Positions 46,017-46,021 of a DNA stretch of 46,021 bases are shown one piece after another (the stretch's first letter is position 1; every line of letters begins with the position of its first letter). A program made the translations under genes and the position numbers. The DNA is from Xanthomonas sp. (lineage in GTDB: Bacteria > Pseudomonadota > Gammaproteobacteria > Xanthomonadales > Xanthomonadaceae), in assembly GCA_018262705.1 (NCBI GenBank), contig JADFDQ010000014.1:1-46021 (forward strand). The letters are read 5' to 3'. The notes under the pieces are model-generated. The model was not told the DNA's origin. It saw only the letters and a list, made by a program, of their open reading frames with translations, and ran no database searches.

Positions 46017-46021
46017 CAATT
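46011..46021 (+). other. Start of the attC site of cassette 2 (cut by window edge)
   Basis: GCCTAAC at 46011-46017 followed by AATT repeats the first 11 bases of the attC at 45568. The array therefore continues beyond the window. Confidence 0.75.

Noticed and set aside
45648..46019. 123-codon minus-strand frame in cassette 2
   Set aside because: It reads through the attC of cassette 1 and lacks a ribosome site, so it is probably a by-product of the attC sequence.
45941..46021. Frame starting MSSKRSSGGFAML running off the right edge
   Set aside because: It would cross the next attC R'' box, and no ribosome site is visible. It cannot be judged without the sequence beyond the edge.

Overview
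The window looks like chromosome of a high-GC gammaproteobacterium of the Xanthomonadaceae (Lysobacterales). The basis is the gene content and order accB-accC-(secreted protein)-prmA-DUF3426-fis-purH-lipoprotein-purD, an xanthomonad-type H-NS-like protein, a short Fis, and a resident chromosomal integron. The genus cannot be fixed from sequence reading alone.

Layout. 1-1.35 kb: decayed P2-like prophage tail genes (gpE-like gene, two small membrane-protein genes, start of a tape-measure gene), abutting the 3' end of a transposase on the other strand. 1.5-3.6 kb: groES-groEL (minus strand) behind a CIRCE-like operator. 3.8-7.1 kb: cutA, a DsbD with a duplicated N-terminal domain, and a TlpA-like thioredoxin. 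7.2-16.6 kb: housekeeping run on the plus strand (aroQ, accB, accC, secreted protein, prmA, DUF3426, fis, purH, lipoprotein, purD). 16.6-19.4 kb: the standout locus. A 73-residue peptide gene is followed after 12 bases by an 838-residue protein that joins a periplasmic TPR-like sensor, a transmembrane helix, an intact GGDEF diguanylate cyclase and a C-terminal tetrapyrrole-methylase-fold domain of the borosin peptide alpha-N-methyltransferase type. I read it as a split-borosin RiPP system physically fused to c-di-GMP signalling.

19.5-27.8 kb: membrane and accessory genes (NERD protein, MFS-acyltransferase fusion, DUF2269, SDR-DoxX fusion, dispanin-like protein, DUF2752) and nudC-erpA-DUF6776. 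28-32 kb: a response regulator with degenerate GGDEF and EAL domains, overlapping a hybrid histidine kinase. 32.2-34.1 kb: queD, then the overlapping operon pssA-holD-like-rimI (minus). 34.1-37.2 kb: two DUF4124 proteins, proS and an H-NS-like gene with a clear terminator. 37.2-42.1 kb: a ThrE-type exporter (minus) and an Mla-type lipid transport operon (STAS-MlaE, MlaF, MlaD, auxiliary lipoprotein). 42.2-43.8 kb: electron transfer flavoprotein-ubiquinone oxidoreductase. 43.8-46.0 kb: a chromosomal integron with integrase, attI, one complete cassette with its attC, and a second cassette whose attC begins at the window edge.

Several genes (two phage-region genes, cutA, dsbD, pssA, queD) carry a TAnnnT hexamer exactly six bases before the start codon, which would place transcription starts at or next to the start codon (leaderless mRNAs). 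No tRNA, rRNA or CRISPR array was seen.
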